Shown piece after piece: positions 63,843 to 64,000 of a stretch of DNA of 64,000 bases; positions within the stretch are counted from its first letter, which is position 1, and each line of letters begins with the position of its first letter. The position numbers and the translations under genes were made by a program. Source of the DNA: Frigidibacter sp. RF13 (lineage in GTDB: Bacteria; Pseudomonadota; Alphaproteobacteria; Rhodobacterales; Rhodobacteraceae); contig NZ_JAPNUE010000001.1 in the NCBI RefSeq assembly GCF_026626305.1, positions 682,001 through 746,000 on the forward strand. The letters run 5' to 3'. The notes under the pieces were generated by a model. It saw only the letters and a list, made by a program, of their open reading frames with translations. It was not told the DNA's origin and ran no database searches.

Positions 63843-64000
<158 letters not shown>

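Overview
The window is a GC-rich stretch of chromosome from an alphaproteobacterium, most likely a member of the Rhodobacteraceae (Rhodobacter/Defluviimonas/Rhodovulum type). This rests on a complex I operon interrupted by family-specific accessory genes (DUF5333, DUF5337, a NuoE with an extra C-terminal helix-hairpin-helix domain), trgA, the yajC-secDF-DUF498-ccmABCDG run, and a VPLPA-type C-terminal sorting signal. No rRNA, tRNA, CRISPR array, insertion sequence or prophage was recognised.

Layout. 1-4.4 kb (minus): class V aminotransferase, DNA photolyase, Cfa-like methyltransferase and TrgA, a stress-type run. 4.7-8.0 kb (plus): two tandem, closely related periplasmic solute-binding proteins without permease or ATPase genes, then an LpxL-like acyltransferase. 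8.0-11.7 kb: DUF1223 thioredoxin-like protein (minus) and aconitase (plus). 11.7-13.3 kb: a gene-poor stretch holding a threefold repeated module (49-bp upstream element, exactly matched spacing, tiny ORF, hairpin). Two copies encode related 31-32 residue peptides sharing PWFELAGF; the first copy looks decayed. 13.3-19.5 kb (minus): yajC-secD-secF-DUF498-ccmA-ccmB-ccmC-ccmD-ccmG, covering Sec translocation and cytochrome c maturation.

19.6-25.6 kb: an E1-type 2-oxoacid dehydrogenase (MdeB-like), a DmdA-like aminomethyltransferase-fold protein and methionine gamma-lyase, plus two Lrp-type regulators each divergent from a metabolic gene. Together these suggest methionine/C1-sulfur catabolism. 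25.6-36.5 kb: a sugar-catabolic island of four transcription units (SIS isomerase, FGGY kinase, M42 hydrolase, BtpA/SgcQ protein; aldo/keto reductase, lactonase; PfkB kinase, TIM-barrel isomerase, FadR-type GntR regulator; UxaA-type dehydratase followed by an N-terminally shortened universal stress protein). Both divergent promoter regions contain the same palindrome, CTARCATGTTAG, which is a probable operator of the GntR protein. There is no transporter or aldolase gene in the island.

36.5-44.9 kb: isochorismatase-family hydrolase, release factor 3, a VPLPA-CTERM surface protein, a RhlE-type helicase, RNase J, type III pantothenate kinase and biotin ligase. 44.8-64.0 kb (minus): the complex I operon nuoB(partial)-C-D-E-F-G-H-I-J-K-L-M-N, interspersed with eleven non-nuo genes, including a sulfotransferase, a 52-residue membrane peptide, a paralogue of the NuoE C-terminal domain, DUF3291, a carboxymuconolactone-decarboxylase-like protein and several small secreted or membrane proteins. 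It runs on into birA, coaX and rnj.

All functional assignments come from reading translated sequence and recalled family knowledge; no database search was run.
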